A DNA stretch of 64,000 nt from Bimuria novae-zelandiae CBS 107.79. Taxonomy: Eukaryota > Ascomycota > Dothideomycetes > Pleosporales > Didymosphaeriaceae. The first letter of the stretch is position 1, and every line of letters begins with the position of its first letter. Where the stretch lies: NCBI GenBank assembly GCA_010015655.1, contig ML976670.1:86182-150181 (forward strand), given 5' to 3'. This document shows, piece by piece, positions 23,767 to 34,873 of this stretch. A program made the translations under genes and the position numbers. The notes under the pieces were generated by a model. The model saw only the letters and a program-made list of their open reading frames with translations, was not told the origin of the DNA and ran no database searches.

Positions 23767-24239
23767 TAAGAAGAGAAGCTATTAAAGGTGTACGTTAATT
23801 AAGTAATTTTTTATAATTTAAGCTTTTTAATAGCGACGTTAGTAGCTAGCAAAGGCTTATTAATATAAAACTAAATAGCTCTACTACGCGCCCTACTATC
23901 TAGCGCCACTATACTTTCTAGGTACGTAAAAAAAGGTATAGTAGAGAGGAAGAATAATATATAAAAGCTTTTATACGTAGCGTATAGTAAAATAAGTATA
24001 AGTTATAATATATAAATATTATTAAATAATATTAACTTTTTTAGAGTTGTCGCCTACTTTATTAGTAAGTCTTAATTTTACTAGTACTAATTAGAAGAAC
24101 TATTATTCTAGCAGGAATTTAAAATTCTTAATATTACTAATACTAAATATCTAGACGCTAACCTATACTAATAAGACTTATTTATTACTTTTTACGCCCT
24201 TTTCTATAACTATATAGGTTTTACGCAGACTTTTATTAT

Positions 24240-24569
24240 TATCACGAGAGCAACGAGTAGAAGTGTTCTGGGCCTAGGTAGGCTAGATTGATATACTCGT
24301 TCGGTGTCTACGTGTAGGTACAAGACGTTGGATAAGGAGAAAAGGTCTTCTCCCCCTATCTAGCGTGGATCTATTTATCTCGCTTAGTCTAGGTGCTAAT
24401 AACTAGATGGCTAGCGTCGTGTCTAACTAATTAGAAGCAAGCTTCGGGGTCTAGGCTATTAGACCTTTAGTTCCCAAAGTATAAGTTTGGAGACAGAAGT
24501 CTATATACTAACGTACTATTATTAATAGTATGTCTAGGCCGTCAGGTTACCTAGGAGGTTACCGTGACA
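24240..24569. repeat. Solo LTR (330 bp) inside the hAT element
   Basis: The ends are inverted: right end CGTGACA, left end TATCACG, which is TGTCACG with one G-to-A change as in RIP. A 5-bp duplication ATTAT flanks it (24235-24239 and 24570-24574). The body has higher GC than the flanks and no coding frame. No second LTR or internal region is present, so it is a solo LTR left by recombination. The parent family is not otherwise in this window. Confidence 0.8.
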
Positions 24570-24814
24570 ATTATCCTTTAAATTACTTATAACTTTAACT
24601 TTAAGCAAAATCTTTATTATTTTATAGTTAATAATATAAGTAATAATAATAAAACTTTTTTAGCTAGTATTAATAACCTCGCCTATAATAGTCTTTACGT
24701 TAATAAATAGCACTAAATCCGCTTTGCTAGGTATATAATTAATCTAATTATAAAGGCTCGTATATATAAATATAGCCTTAGTAAATTTAAGCCTAAATTA
24801 TTAAAAGCTTTACC

Positions 24815-25056
24815 TGTTGGCTTCAAACCTGCGCAACACTGCTACGGCTTTCACCGCTATGCAGTTTGCCTGCGGTTTGTTGCGCAGTTTGCCTGTGGTT
24901 TGTTGCGCTAGTCCTGATTAGGCTAGCAGGGGACAAACCACGCTCGATAAATACTTCTCACAACAGCCCACCACAATAGATCTGCAATCAAGAATCAAAT
25001 CAATACCACATCGTTGCAACGAAGTCTTGATCCAACAGCCTATTGCCGTATCAACA
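24815..25056. repeat. Solo LTR (242 bp) inside the hAT element
   Basis: It starts TGTTGGCTTC and ends CCGTATCAACA, with TGTTG/CAACA inverted ends and a 5-bp duplication TTACC on both sides (24810-24814 and 25057-25061). No coding content. It belongs to a different LTR family from the 330-bp solo LTR next to it. Confidence 0.8.
24861..24906. repeat. Tandem repeat, 2 copies of 23 bp
   Basis: Two direct copies beginning GCAGTTTGCCTG differ by one base (C/T). They lie inside the 242-bp solo LTR and may be part of its promoter region. Confidence 0.8.
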
Positions 25057-25886
25057 TTACCTAAAAAATAATATAAGTTATACTAGAGCAAGGGCGTTAT
25101 TAGTAGGCTATATAACTTTATTAATTTTATTTAAATATTATATAAATATTAGCGACTATTTATAAAAATATAAAAAAAATCTACTAAATAAAAACTCCCT
25201 TTTTTTAAGTAGAGAACACTTAATTTAAATTAGAGATAGCAGTATTAAACAGCATAGTATTTATAATATATTATTACGCTACCTAGAGCTTAAGAAGCTA
25301 ATTTAATAGTATATTAAGTACTTATATAATAACTTTACTACTAATAATAATACTTATAATTTTTAGAATAATAGATTATTAAATAATAAGATAAAGTTTA
25401 GCTTATTTATAATACCTTGCAAGTTTTCTATGAGAACTGCAGATCGCTTGAGGGCAACACCGGCGGCAGCGGTTTTGGCAGCCTCTGGCAGACGCTTATC
25501 AACTTACAAGAAATCTACGAATTTCTCACCAACGAGGTAACAACGTACGCTGGGTATACTGAGTCACCCTACCTATAAAATAGTGACTCCTTCGCAAAGG
25601 AGAAGCTTGACTCGTACTTTAGGCGCCTAGTTATAGATCTAGATTTATTATTATACTACGTAGCAATAGCTCTTTACCCAATGCTGCGCCTGCGCCGGTT
25701 TTAGACCTACTAGAGTTATTTCCTACAGTGGTGTAAAAGGCAGAGAGATCGATTAAAAAGGTCTAGTTAAAATACCTAGACGCGGAGACCCAGCAAGAGG
25801 ATAGCGAGGATGAGTTCTCCCACAGAGATGACAGCACCCGGAAGATCCCTGGCGCCTACAGAAGTGGCGCTCGCCGCCAGCGTACA

Positions 25887-26213
25887 ATGTGGGTAGATCC
25901 CATGCTGCTCACCGGCAAGAAGTCGCATAAGCATATGAAACAGAGCTCGCAGCTGCAGGAGTACATTGACGCGATTGACGATGACCTGAATGTCGGGAAA
26001 GTAGACCAGCGCCTATCAGATTTACTATGGGATCCGCACCGCTGGTGGACAGAGATAGGTCAAAAACGCTACCCAGTTGTCTTCAAGATGGCGATGGATC
26101 ACCTCTCTGTGCCAGCAACGTCGTGTGACTACGAGCGCTATTTCTCCTCTACTAAACGTACAGTCACATGCGATCGCAATTCACTATTAATAAAAATAAT
26201 TAAGACATATTAG
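25887..26213 (+). pseudogene. hAT transposase, C-terminal dimerisation domain fragment
   Basis: 108 codons without a stop. DPHRWWTEIGQKRYPVVFKM followed by DHLSVPATSCDYERYFSS matches the hAT C-terminal dimerisation region (WW..YP..MA.D.LSIPA.S...ER.FS). It is in the same orientation as the BED-finger fragment. The frame ends in AT-rich sequence before the 3' inverted repeat. Confidence 0.85.
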
Positions 26214-27954
26214 TTATAAAAAAATTAGCTAAGGAAAGACGCTGTCTTAAGTTATCTTAAGGACCTAATTACCTATATTAATAAGAAAGATAATATTATA
26301 AAAGTAGTTATTAAAATTACTAATAATACTAATAATAATAATTTTAATACTAGCCTTTTTCCTAATTAGGAAATTTGTATACTATTACTGCCTGTAGAAG
26401 CTTTAATTCACCTATTACGGTTCGTCTCCCGTACCATACGAGCTCTGCCGCCGTAAAGTACGTACAGTACTCGCTCACAAACGTAACGTAACCGTAGCGG
26501 CCCTACTCAGGCCGTATTACTGTTGGAAGCGCTGGCAGGGCACTTGGCTGGCACTCGAACTCGGAGACCGCTTCGTTGGACCGAGCCTCACCATTGACGA
26601 GGGGTGGACAGCTGAAGAAACCGAGAACCATATCCTCGGTGCACTTTCTTCTGAAGATCAAGAATCCCAACTCTCGGTGAATCCTATCGCAGAGACATTG
26701 CGTATGATCACAAACTTGCAGAATGTGAGGCCGGCTCACTCCCCGCTCCCCGACCCACACGCCTTTCAGTGGATGATTGGAACTCAGGTACCAGAAGACG
26801 CCCTTGTGGATTGGTTAGGCCAGATCATCGGATTGCTGTCGATTGGGTGGCAAGGCATACAGCTTCCGTCGGATGTAAACCGCCCGGAACACCCGCTCAT
26901 TGATTCGCTCTTCAGGACGCAAGATCTCACCAAGCTGGTCTGCGACGGCCCAGTGCGCCGCAACCGTAAGAAGACAAAACTGCCCAAGGATAATCTAGAA
27001 GAAGAGTTCTGGACGTATATGGTCGACCATCCGCTTGACGCCCGCAAGAATCTGGGCATTTCTGAGACTCCTATTACGGACATGATCAAAGATCGGATGT
27101 TCCATACCCCTAGGGCGACTCATTTTTGCAAACGATGTAAAGAAGTAGTGGAAGCGGAGGCAACTGGAGAGGGGTTCACAGCGCTACCCGAGATCTTCGT
27201 CATCGGTGTTAATGACGAAGAAGAAGAAGATGTGATGGGTGAAGCTTCCGGTGAGACTGCCAGCCTGCAGATGGCTCGTTTTCCTTCATTGGTTATGTTT
27301 CATTGGCATATGCAGCTTCCCGGAGGAGCGGTGACCCCTGACTGCTGGTATATACGCCCTTAGCGCTCACCCTTCGTAGATCATGCATATCATCACTTTT
27401 CAGCCTCATCTTAGGTTCACAGAAGAAGACGAGGATGATGAAGGTCCCGTCCGCCGGCTGGGACGCAAAGCAAAGCCTATGTTGTTGGAGAACATTCTTG
27501 ATCTTGAGGAATGTGTTGCCAAGGGATTAGCGTCCGAAAAATATCGGCTCCAAACCGTCATCAAGCGAGACCAGCAAGCTGATGAGAGCGCAATCTATTC
27601 AGCTTTCACGCAAGTCTCAGATGACACATGGTGGTAATGTGAGGAAGAGACTGTGTCGGAAACGACGGAAGTGGAGGCGCGGAGCCTGGCCGGTAAGAAG
27701 CGCCCTTGTTTACTCTGCTACGAGAAGGTGCATCGGGAGGAATCTTCACCTAGGAGTAAGAGACGGCGATTTTGAGTGATATTGCGCTTCAAGAATGTTG
27801 GGTAGATGTGTAGTAGATGCGGCTCAATGACCGAGGGGTGTCGGGCTTCAGAACATATTCCTTAGGGACTCAGCGTTGAACTCTCCTTACGAAAGTTTCA
27901 CATGGAGCCCATCCGGCTTTGCATCTCATACGTTGGGATAGTTGACCTGGTGGA

Positions 27955-29493
27955 TCACTTTGATCCTTGTATAATGTACCTGTAAGCATTGTTATACCAC
28001 ATGCCATATTCCTCGTCGATGAATTCCGGTGTTGGCACCAAGCCTTTCCACTTGTTCTCCTCAACCTCTATCACGAAGTTTGCTCCTAGCTCTTTCATTC
28101 TTTGTTGTTCATTGCGCGCCTCTCCGGAATTGTACGTTGTGAACAGCGCTGGCACATTGTCTGCGACCAACTTCTTGATCGTAGGCTCCCAGTGAGACTT
28201 CGCATCGTCACCGTCAACCCATCTACTGTTGAATAGTACGACCAAATCGGGCCTTTCGAACTTGGGATCCTTACAGTAATCGTGGTAGACCCCTCGATAG
28301 AGGGAAATCGAGCGCTCTCTTCCACCTGATTTGCACGGCGGGCAGCAATCGAGGCTTTGACGAGAGAGAATAAAGCTATCATTTTCAGATGGGCCAGGTA
28401 TTTCCGGTCCAATAGCGGTAATATGAAGGTCTCGTAGGCTTGGTATAAGATGTAGCAGCTCTTCGAAATTGGCCAATAGGACCAATTCTCGATCGGTAGC
28501 ACCTACAATATGGACATTAAGATGTGGCTTCTCCCACTGTATATCCTCGAGAGCTTGTGCGATCGTCAACGGCATAGTAAGGGTGTCTGTAGCACACAAG
28601 AGAAACATGAGCATTCTCTCTGCTTCATCTTTCTCTCGATCCGAGCCATTTCTGTCAATGTCGATTTCGATGCTGCTGAAACCAGGCTTGAACTTCCCAT
28701 CTATTTGCGGTTTATCCGATATCTTGACGTAGTAATCAAACCACCCGGTAGCGTCAGCCAGAGATTTGCGAGTATCGCGCGGAAACTGCGTGCATGTGAC
28801 TGGTGTCGCCTTGCCGGTGTCTTCAAAGAAATTGATGCGAAAATTTTCAGTGCGACGAAAATGCTGGTAGATTTCGCAGATCGACGCCGGATGTTCGGGT
28901 GTTGACGAACAATCAGCACAAGAGAAGACTAGACGACACTTTGTACAGCGGTTGAGCACAATCTTTCGAGTCGCAAGCTGTACTACGGTACGACGACATG
29001 ACGTGCAGTATGCTTGTGCTCTATGTTGAGAGTCAATACAAATCCTACGAAGAGTCTGTGGAGCGTACTGACTGAACGATATAGCGCAAGTTGTCGTCTC
29101 GCGGAGCGGCATTTCTGATGATACGAATAATGAACAACTGCACCCGATCAGCAACGTTCGCAGCAGCCATCAGCCTTACTGTTTCTTCAGATAACTTACA
29201 AGGGACTCGCGGTATTCGGCCCATGTTCTTGATCTCTGATACTTCTCTTCCTCCACCTGGTTGATTGTTTGAAAGATTTTACAATGGTTCTTGTGCACAA
29301 GCTTCCAGTCCGACTTTTGACATTTCTCGGAGCAGTAATACGCCCTCCTGCAACCGGAGCATTTCAGAATGTCATCGAGAGGACTAAAGCAGCGGAAGCA
29401 TAGGTCGCCTCGTATTGCACCGACTGGCAGAGAGGGGACATCGGCATTCCCTGAAGCTGCAATGCGCTCACGATCTTTGCACTTGGCGGGCAT
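27955..29493 (-). CDS. MYND zinc-finger protein with Mss51-like C-terminal domain
   Basis: Exon 1 is 29493-29180 and exon 2 is 29137-27955 (498 residues), joined across a 42-nt intron (GTAAGG donor, GCTGAT branch, GTGCAG acceptor). Residues about 32-73 form a MYND finger: CFRCF ... CSGC ... YYCSEKCQKSDW ... HKNHC. A second Cys-rich block (CTSC ... CTKCRLVFSCADC) begins exon 2. The C-terminal half ends DEEYGMWYNNAYRYIIQGSK and contains PDLVVLFNSRW and ALFTTYNSGEA, the signature of the Mss51 C-terminal domain. In yeast Mss51 acts in mitochondrial COX1 expression, but fungi have many MYND/Mss51-C paralogues of unknown role and no clear targeting peptide is seen here. Orthology to Mss51 is not claimed. 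Confidence 0.85.
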
Positions 29494-29712
29494 GATAAAA
29501 AAAAAAGTACAATGTGCTCAAGCTGTAAGAACGATCTGTTGTGTCGTGTACACAGTGTATTGTCGTAGAGGGGTGGCACACCGAGAGAAGTTTCGCTTGA
29601 GGTGATGAAACGTCACTAACTATATTCATCCTAGCGCATTTCGCCAAATCAGTGTCTCCCCGCACCGATGCGATCCATCCATCCAATTTTTGCCCACAGC
29701 GACTCACCAAAT
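29494..29712. other. Short intergenic region
   Basis: 219 bp between the start of the MYND gene and the stop of the cutinase gene, both on the minus strand. It must hold the MYND gene promoter and the cutinase 3' UTR. No motif stands out. Confidence 0.5.
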
Positions 29713-30691
29713 TCAGGACAAACCAGCGGCCTTGATGACCCAGTCAGCAGCCTCCTCGCCCACGCTTCCATAGCTGAGATGGCTTCCTTGCGGGTTGTCT
29801 CCGGTGCCGCAGATGCTATCCGCGGTGGCGCAGAACTCCTTCACTTGATCGGCGCCTAAACCATCGATGCTCTGAGTCTTCAACGGATCACCGAACATGA
29901 CTGCACCGGCGACATCAGAAGCGGAGACACCCTGACTAAACGCATTATGAACCACCATAGCACCCTGAGAATAGCCGGAAACAATAATTTTGCTGTTAGG
30001 ACACTGTGACTTCGCCCTCTGCACGAGCTGTGCCATCTCTGGTCCACCTGAGGCACCCAAATTTGCGTTTCCCTAGTCCGGCTATCAGGTTTATTCCACC
30101 AGAAGTAAGAGATGGACTTACAGCAGCGTCGGCAGGGTAGTCAACACCCTGGACAGTGACTTTGTCTTCTCCCAACTTGGACCTCAGGCTCTCGAACATG
30201 GACGGGCCGGCGACACTACCAACGTTTCCAGTCTCGCTCGTTCCCCGAGCAAATATTACGGTGAGATCCGTGCAGCAATTATTGTCCGTGACACCGTTCT
30301 CTGAACCACCCAGGAGGCTACCACTGCCGCCAGACTGGGGCGTGCAGTTGCTGCCAATGGTTCCAGCACCGCCGCTTGATCCGGTCGAAGTGGGTGCAGC
30401 GGCAGCGCTGGTGGGATCCACCGTAGCCTGCACAGTGGTAGACGCCCTGGTAGCAGCAGGCGCATTGCCGAAGGAAGGCAGGCTGAATCCCGAACCTGAA
30501 CCTCCCCCCAGACCGGATCCAAGGCCAGATCCAAGGCCGGAACCCAGTCCAGAGGAACTAGAGCCGAGGCCGAAGCCTCCAGTGGGCAAAGAAAGCGAAG
30601 GCATGCTGAAGCTGGGGAGGCTGAACTGAGGCCTGGGCCGAGCATCGCTCAGGCCTGCGAGGAGGAGAACGGAAGCGGGGGTGTACTTCAT
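29713..30691 (-). CDS. Secreted cutinase-family serine esterase with Gly-rich linker
   Basis: Exons 30691-30122 and 30072-29713 encode 309 residues; the 49-nt intron has GTAAGT and GACTAG. The start MKYTPASVLLLAGLSDARP at 30691 gives a hydrophobic signal peptide; an upstream in-frame Met at 30769 would add a non-signal segment and was rejected. After the signal come a low-complexity linker with four Gly-Leu-Gly-Ser units and a Thr/Ala/Ser-rich part. The catalytic domain follows: CCTDLTVIFARGTSETGNVG, the nucleophile motif GYSQG, the acid in DSICGTGD and the base in SHLSYG. Cutinases (carbohydrate esterase family 5) hydrolyse cutin and other esters outside the cell, and are common in plant-associated fungi. 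The domain and triad look complete. Confidence 0.92.
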
Positions 30692-31471
30692 TTTCAAAAG
30701 GGGTGTAAGTAACGACTGTACGCGTTGAATGAATTTAAAGTGCTCAGCACAAAGAGTGAGGATGGTCAAAAGAGAGAAGTGAGTGTCGAAGTGAATCGAT
30801 GCAGACTTACGAGCTCATGTGCCGCCTTTATACAGCTGCCACTGTAGCGGCGGACAAGACTTTGACATCAGAGCCAAGAGAGCTGGCTAGTCGGTTAAAC
30901 GCCACCCTCCTACTGAAACATACATCGCGATATCTCAGGATCGGCAGTGCAGTGCCCGTGTAGTGGCACCAACCTGTTTCCGGCCGTTTTCCTCGATTCA
31001 GTTCAGCCTCAAAGTTTGTGAACATGTTCTAGCCTTCTTAGTTATGAAAAACTATGCTGAGTAGATTTAAGGTGTAGGCAAGAAGCAAGTTGATGACTCG
31101 AAACGGTACAGCGGTCGATCGGGATTAATTAATCCGCGTTGAATGAGCCGTAGATGGCGCAAGGCTGGCAGCATGAGTGCCTCGGGTCACGGATCCTGGT
31201 CCGTTTCACTAAGTTTGGTGGCGCATTCACTGTGGGGAGCGCCTCACTGCCACCAAAACCGTGTGGTTAAAGACCAATCAGAGCGAAAAGGGGAGGAACA
31301 CATCTGAGGCTACCAGGTAGCATGGTGTTCGCGCGTTGCTGGGTGCCTTGTTTCGAAAACCATGCATGCGGCCCCTCACGTTCAGAGACTGCGAGACCAC
31401 CGTCCATCACAATAAAACGCCAAAACTTTGGGCAAAATGGGCCGTTTGATTACTGAGTCTGATGGTGTTAC
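30692..31471. other. Intergenic region
   Basis: 780 bp holding the cutinase promoter (left) and the 3' flank of the VIT/vWA gene (right). The frames here are short and not protein-like. No repeat was seen. Confidence 0.5.
30825..30832 (-). promoter_or_regulatory. Putative TATA box of the cutinase gene
   Basis: TATAAAGG on the minus strand, about 134 bp upstream of the cutinase ATG. Position and sequence fit a core promoter. A GTAAGT motif between it and the ATG could be a donor of a 5' UTR intron. Confidence 0.4.
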
Positions 31472-34400
31472 CTACTCTGAGGGAACACATAGAGCTGACG
31501 CCTTGTTCCAAACGTCCACCAGCAGCGCATCGTTCACGTTGTCCTCCAACCACTGTCGCGCCTTGTCCACGATCAGCTCCCATTTCTCTTGCTCATCGGT
31601 CATCTTTTCTTCCAGATAACGAGCAACAATTGCCGTGTACATAACGGTGTCCGCATCTCTAGCAAGGATTGCCTGTTGCTGCGACAGCCCAAGGTCATGG
31701 ATAGCCGCTCGTACCATGTCCATATTGAGGCCCATCTTTTCCAACATCGAATTGGTAATAGAGCTCCAGGAGCCTTCGAACGACTGATGGGCGATGATAA
31801 CCTCGAGTAGCAGACCTTCGTCAACAGTGTCTTCTTCGGCCGTTTCTTCTTGCCCTGCATTGCTCTGCGTCTTGCCCGCCAGGAGGAGACGTCGTATATT
31901 TTTTCGTGTTTTCATAGCGCTAGACATAACTCTCTTGCAATATACATTCGATAGTGCAGCGGGCTGTGAAGTCGTCTCACTACCGCTATCAAAAAGGCCA
32001 AAGCCCATATCCGAATTCTCCTCGTCAAGTTCTTCAGACTCTGCGATTGCTTGCCCTGTTGACAGGTTAGACTCTTTCTTTGCTTTTTTCCCTTCTTTTC
32101 GGTCCTGAAAAGCAGATAATGACAGCTTTGACGATGATGCTCCGTGACGTGGGCGCACGCCGCCACCGGGGGGGCTAGCTACAGTCAAGTTGACGAGCCC
32201 CATAGGGCCACTGAACCCCATAGGACCATTGAGATTACGCTGACGTGCATATCTTACGAGTGGGTCGGAAATAGGAGAAGGGCCCTCCGTACCTATGGTG
32301 ATCGAAGTTAGCAGTGCCAATTTCGATGTCCAGCTCAGTCTCAATCTTTGACTGCAACATACACATACCTTTGAATTGTTCCTCTGCGTAAAGTGGCTCC
32401 TCTTCTCTACCAAGAATTTTCCAATCATCATCTAGAGATGAGCTACCGACAGAGGCGTTGATTGTTCGTTGGCGCTTCTTGGCTATCTCCGCTTCATTGG
32501 CCCCGACAGCGACAAATGAGCAATACTTGCCGCCAACCTGGAACTCTACGCCCAGGCAAACCGCCTCAAGTTGCTGGAGCAAAGCAGCTTTCGCAGGATC
32601 CTTTTTCCTGATCGCAGTGGTCTCTCCAGTTTTCTCGCCATCAGTAACGGCATCCATTATCCAACCACGGCCCTCTTCTAGCTCCTGTATTGCTTTGCGC
32701 GCAGCTAGTTGATGGATCATCTCATGAGGAGCCGCGCGAACCTGGACCGAAATTTCCAGCTCAAGTGGGCCCTGTGATGATGTTCCCTTCACAATCACGC
32801 TTTTTGGGTTCACATCGGCTGTCCCGGACGAGAATAGCAGATACACGCAGGTGCGATTGAATGGATACAGCGGCGGTATATTGTACGGCGCCTGGAGTAT
32901 CCTGGGTCGATTGAGCTTCGGAAGACCGACAACGATGTCTTCAGGCTCGTCGGCCTTTGGATCCTCGTCTTGCAAATTAGCATCATACAAGGAGATAGGC
33001 TTTGCAGTATTCCCCGCAGCTGCGTCCACATTTTGATGGCCTTATTGTTGTCAAGTTGGAGGTGAATGCGTAGACTCTCAGCCACACTGTCTACGCTGTC
33101 ATCCTCGTACTTTACTTCGAGGCGGTAGTCATTAACGTGAGGTGTGAGTGCCGCTTTCAGCTGCAGATGTAGTCAAAATTGCGACGCTCTTATCATCGAT
33201 AGTATTTTGGTAGACTTACCATGCGTACGATCTTACTGTCGAGTTTCTCGTTGTCGGTGACCATCTGGGCAAATCCGCGTCCTGCCCTGGCAATGCCTTC
33301 GATAAGCGCGCTGGAGACACTCCTACCGATTCCAATTGGAAACACAGGTGTGCCGCCAGACTTGGTCTCCTCAGTCACGTAATCAAATAGCTGCTGTTGC
33401 GACCAGATGTCGCCATCGGTAAGCAATATCATTTCGGTTGGCATGACCTTATAACGAGATATGAAGCACGCTTTGACTGCGTTGAGCGTTTCCGTTTCTC
33501 CAAAGTCAGCACCGAACTTGCTCACGTGTCTGCGAGGATGCTAGCACGTGCCTGCATCGGGGGAGCGACCGAGCTGCCTACTTGATCGCCTGAGCCAGTG
33601 TGTCTTGGGTGTAGGGTTGACTCTTTGGCCATAGGAACGAATTGCTGCTCCCAAAAGAGCAAATGTTGAACAGGCAGCCAACAGGAATAGACTTCAGAGA
33701 CAATTTGAGCGCCGCTATCAGCGTCGGAATGTTCCCCTTCATGCTGCCCGACCGATCGGCGATAAAGATTATCTCCGCTTTCTGTGATTTCAAGTTGAAC
33801 TTCGGAACCTGTAGCGAAGGTGAGTTTTCAGGTGCTATCACTCTTTTGCGAGGCTTCTTACAAGAGTGGTCATTAGAGCCCGTTGATTGGGGAGCGTTGG
33901 GTGACTCTCAAAAAAGGCTTGAGGGACTCCAATGTCCTTTGCCACAACTTGAAGCACGAAGTCTTTGTCCAATTGAGCCGTCTCGAGAGCGAGCTTAACC
34001 GAAGCCTTCGATAGGGTCGGTTCCTCATCAACCGTGCTCGTCGATATACTGCCCAGAGAAACCTCAATTGGATGTGAAGGGGATAAAACCTTTTTGACAG
34101 GGACATCGTCTGCCATATTCACATCAATAGTGAATGAGATCCCCTCTGATTCATTGACATGCGATTGCTTGTGGAGCTTTGTGGGGCACGAGCCATATCT
34201 GGGGGAGATGGATGTGGGTATGGTGAGGCGAACACCGTCCACTTCAGCGTCATGCTTGAGCTCTTGGATGTAGGTAATGGAGACCTCAACAGTACTTTCC
34301 TTTGGAATGTTTCTGACAGTGGTTTTGAAAACATCTGCAGCATCCGGAAGCTGCTCTACGAGAGCGGCTTTCTCGCCACGTTGTTTGGCTGTCTCATACG

Positions 34401-34873
34401 TCCTCCGTGCTTCGGCCTTCTCTTTCACTAACCCGTAGATGCTACGGCCTCCGATTGTGCAGAGAAAGTCGACAACACTCACTCCATCGAAAAGGGGAAA
34501 GGCGTATCTAGTAGCGATTGGTCAGCGTCGTTCCTATGTTTCATGTGGATGGGAAATAGAGAAAGAAATTTCGGAAACAATTGGTGAAGCGGTAAGCGAA
34601 TGGAAACCAATATGGTAACACGCATGTCGATAGACGGCACTGCATAGCTCTGTCTACTTCGTTTAGTTCCAGCACCGCCTGAGTGCCTACATGGCACCAT
34701 GAACTTACCTGATCTCTTTGAACTCCGGAAGCGTTGACGAACTTCTGCTTCAGGACGGTCCTGGACGCAGTTGAAAGAATAGTGGTATGGGCATTGAGGT
34801 TAACCTGTGGTAAGTACTGTCGCTGCTTAGTTGCATGGTGGAAATAATAACAGCCGCAAACATGTTGGGGCAT
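31472..34873 (-). CDS. VIT + von Willebrand A domain protein, probable frameshift in exon 1
   Basis: Seven exons: 34873-34709, 34507-33862, 33808-33582, 33529-33220, 33160-33088, 33040-32369 and 32292-31472, about 970 residues. Most introns are 52-76 nt; the first is 201 nt. Junctions keep phase except that exon 1 carries one base too many: FVN at about 34735 must shift frame to reach LPEFKEIR before YAFPLFDGVSVVDFLCTIGG. The 47-nt intron 33087-33041 has a weak GTGTGG donor and is provisional. Domains: VIT (start MPQHVCGCYYFHH; LPQVNLNAHTTIL), vWA with MIDAS motif DRSGSM and LLTDGD, then AARKAIQELEEGRGW and a C-terminal helical part. This architecture resembles ITIH and PARP4-type proteins; the fungal members have no agreed function. 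Cytosolic adhesion or scaffolding is possible. Confidence 0.8.

Larger units (their letters stand above)
22875..26534 (+). mobile_element. hAT-family DNA transposon, 3660 bp, RIP-degraded
   Basis: Both ends were read directly. The terminal inverted repeat is CAGCGCTTCCAAC (22875-22887 and inverted at 26522-26534), starting with CAG as usual for hAT. It is flanked by the 8-bp target duplication GCAGGGCA (22867-22874 and 26535-26542). Subterminal sequences also match in inverted order (AGTAATACGG). Inside, a BED-finger-like fragment, a middle transposase patch (about 25430-25700, with YYVAIALYPMLRLR) and a hAT dimerisation fragment lie in one orientation, separated by AT-rich, stop-filled DNA. 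Removing the two nested solo LTRs and their duplications leaves about 3.1 kb, a normal size for hAT. The element is not autonomous now. Confidence 0.92.
22726..27775 (+). pseudogene. USP-like pseudogene 2, split by a hAT transposon
   Basis: The left piece (22726-22874) begins MTKRTRATMDTTT and reaches HLNALLQALA, which aligns with the end of a USP Cys box, but the catalytic Cys position reads Ser (NFSHLN instead of NTCYLN). The right piece resumes at 26535 after the transposon: ALELGDRFVGPSLTIDEGW, then a frame to 27363 with a CKRCKEVVEAEATGEGF motif like the USP finger region. Next comes a shifted frame from 27383 that reads through TAA 27635-27637 to TGA 27773-27775 with a CLLCYEK motif. 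Even after removing the transposon and one 8-bp duplication, the left and right frames differ by one base. Homology to pseudogene 1 is inferred from shared order of motifs and is weaker than for that copy. Confidence 0.55.

Noticed and set aside
25887..26213. Host gene encoding a 108-residue protein
   Set aside because: Its motifs are those of the hAT dimerisation domain and it lies inside the element bounded by matching inverted repeats and duplications.
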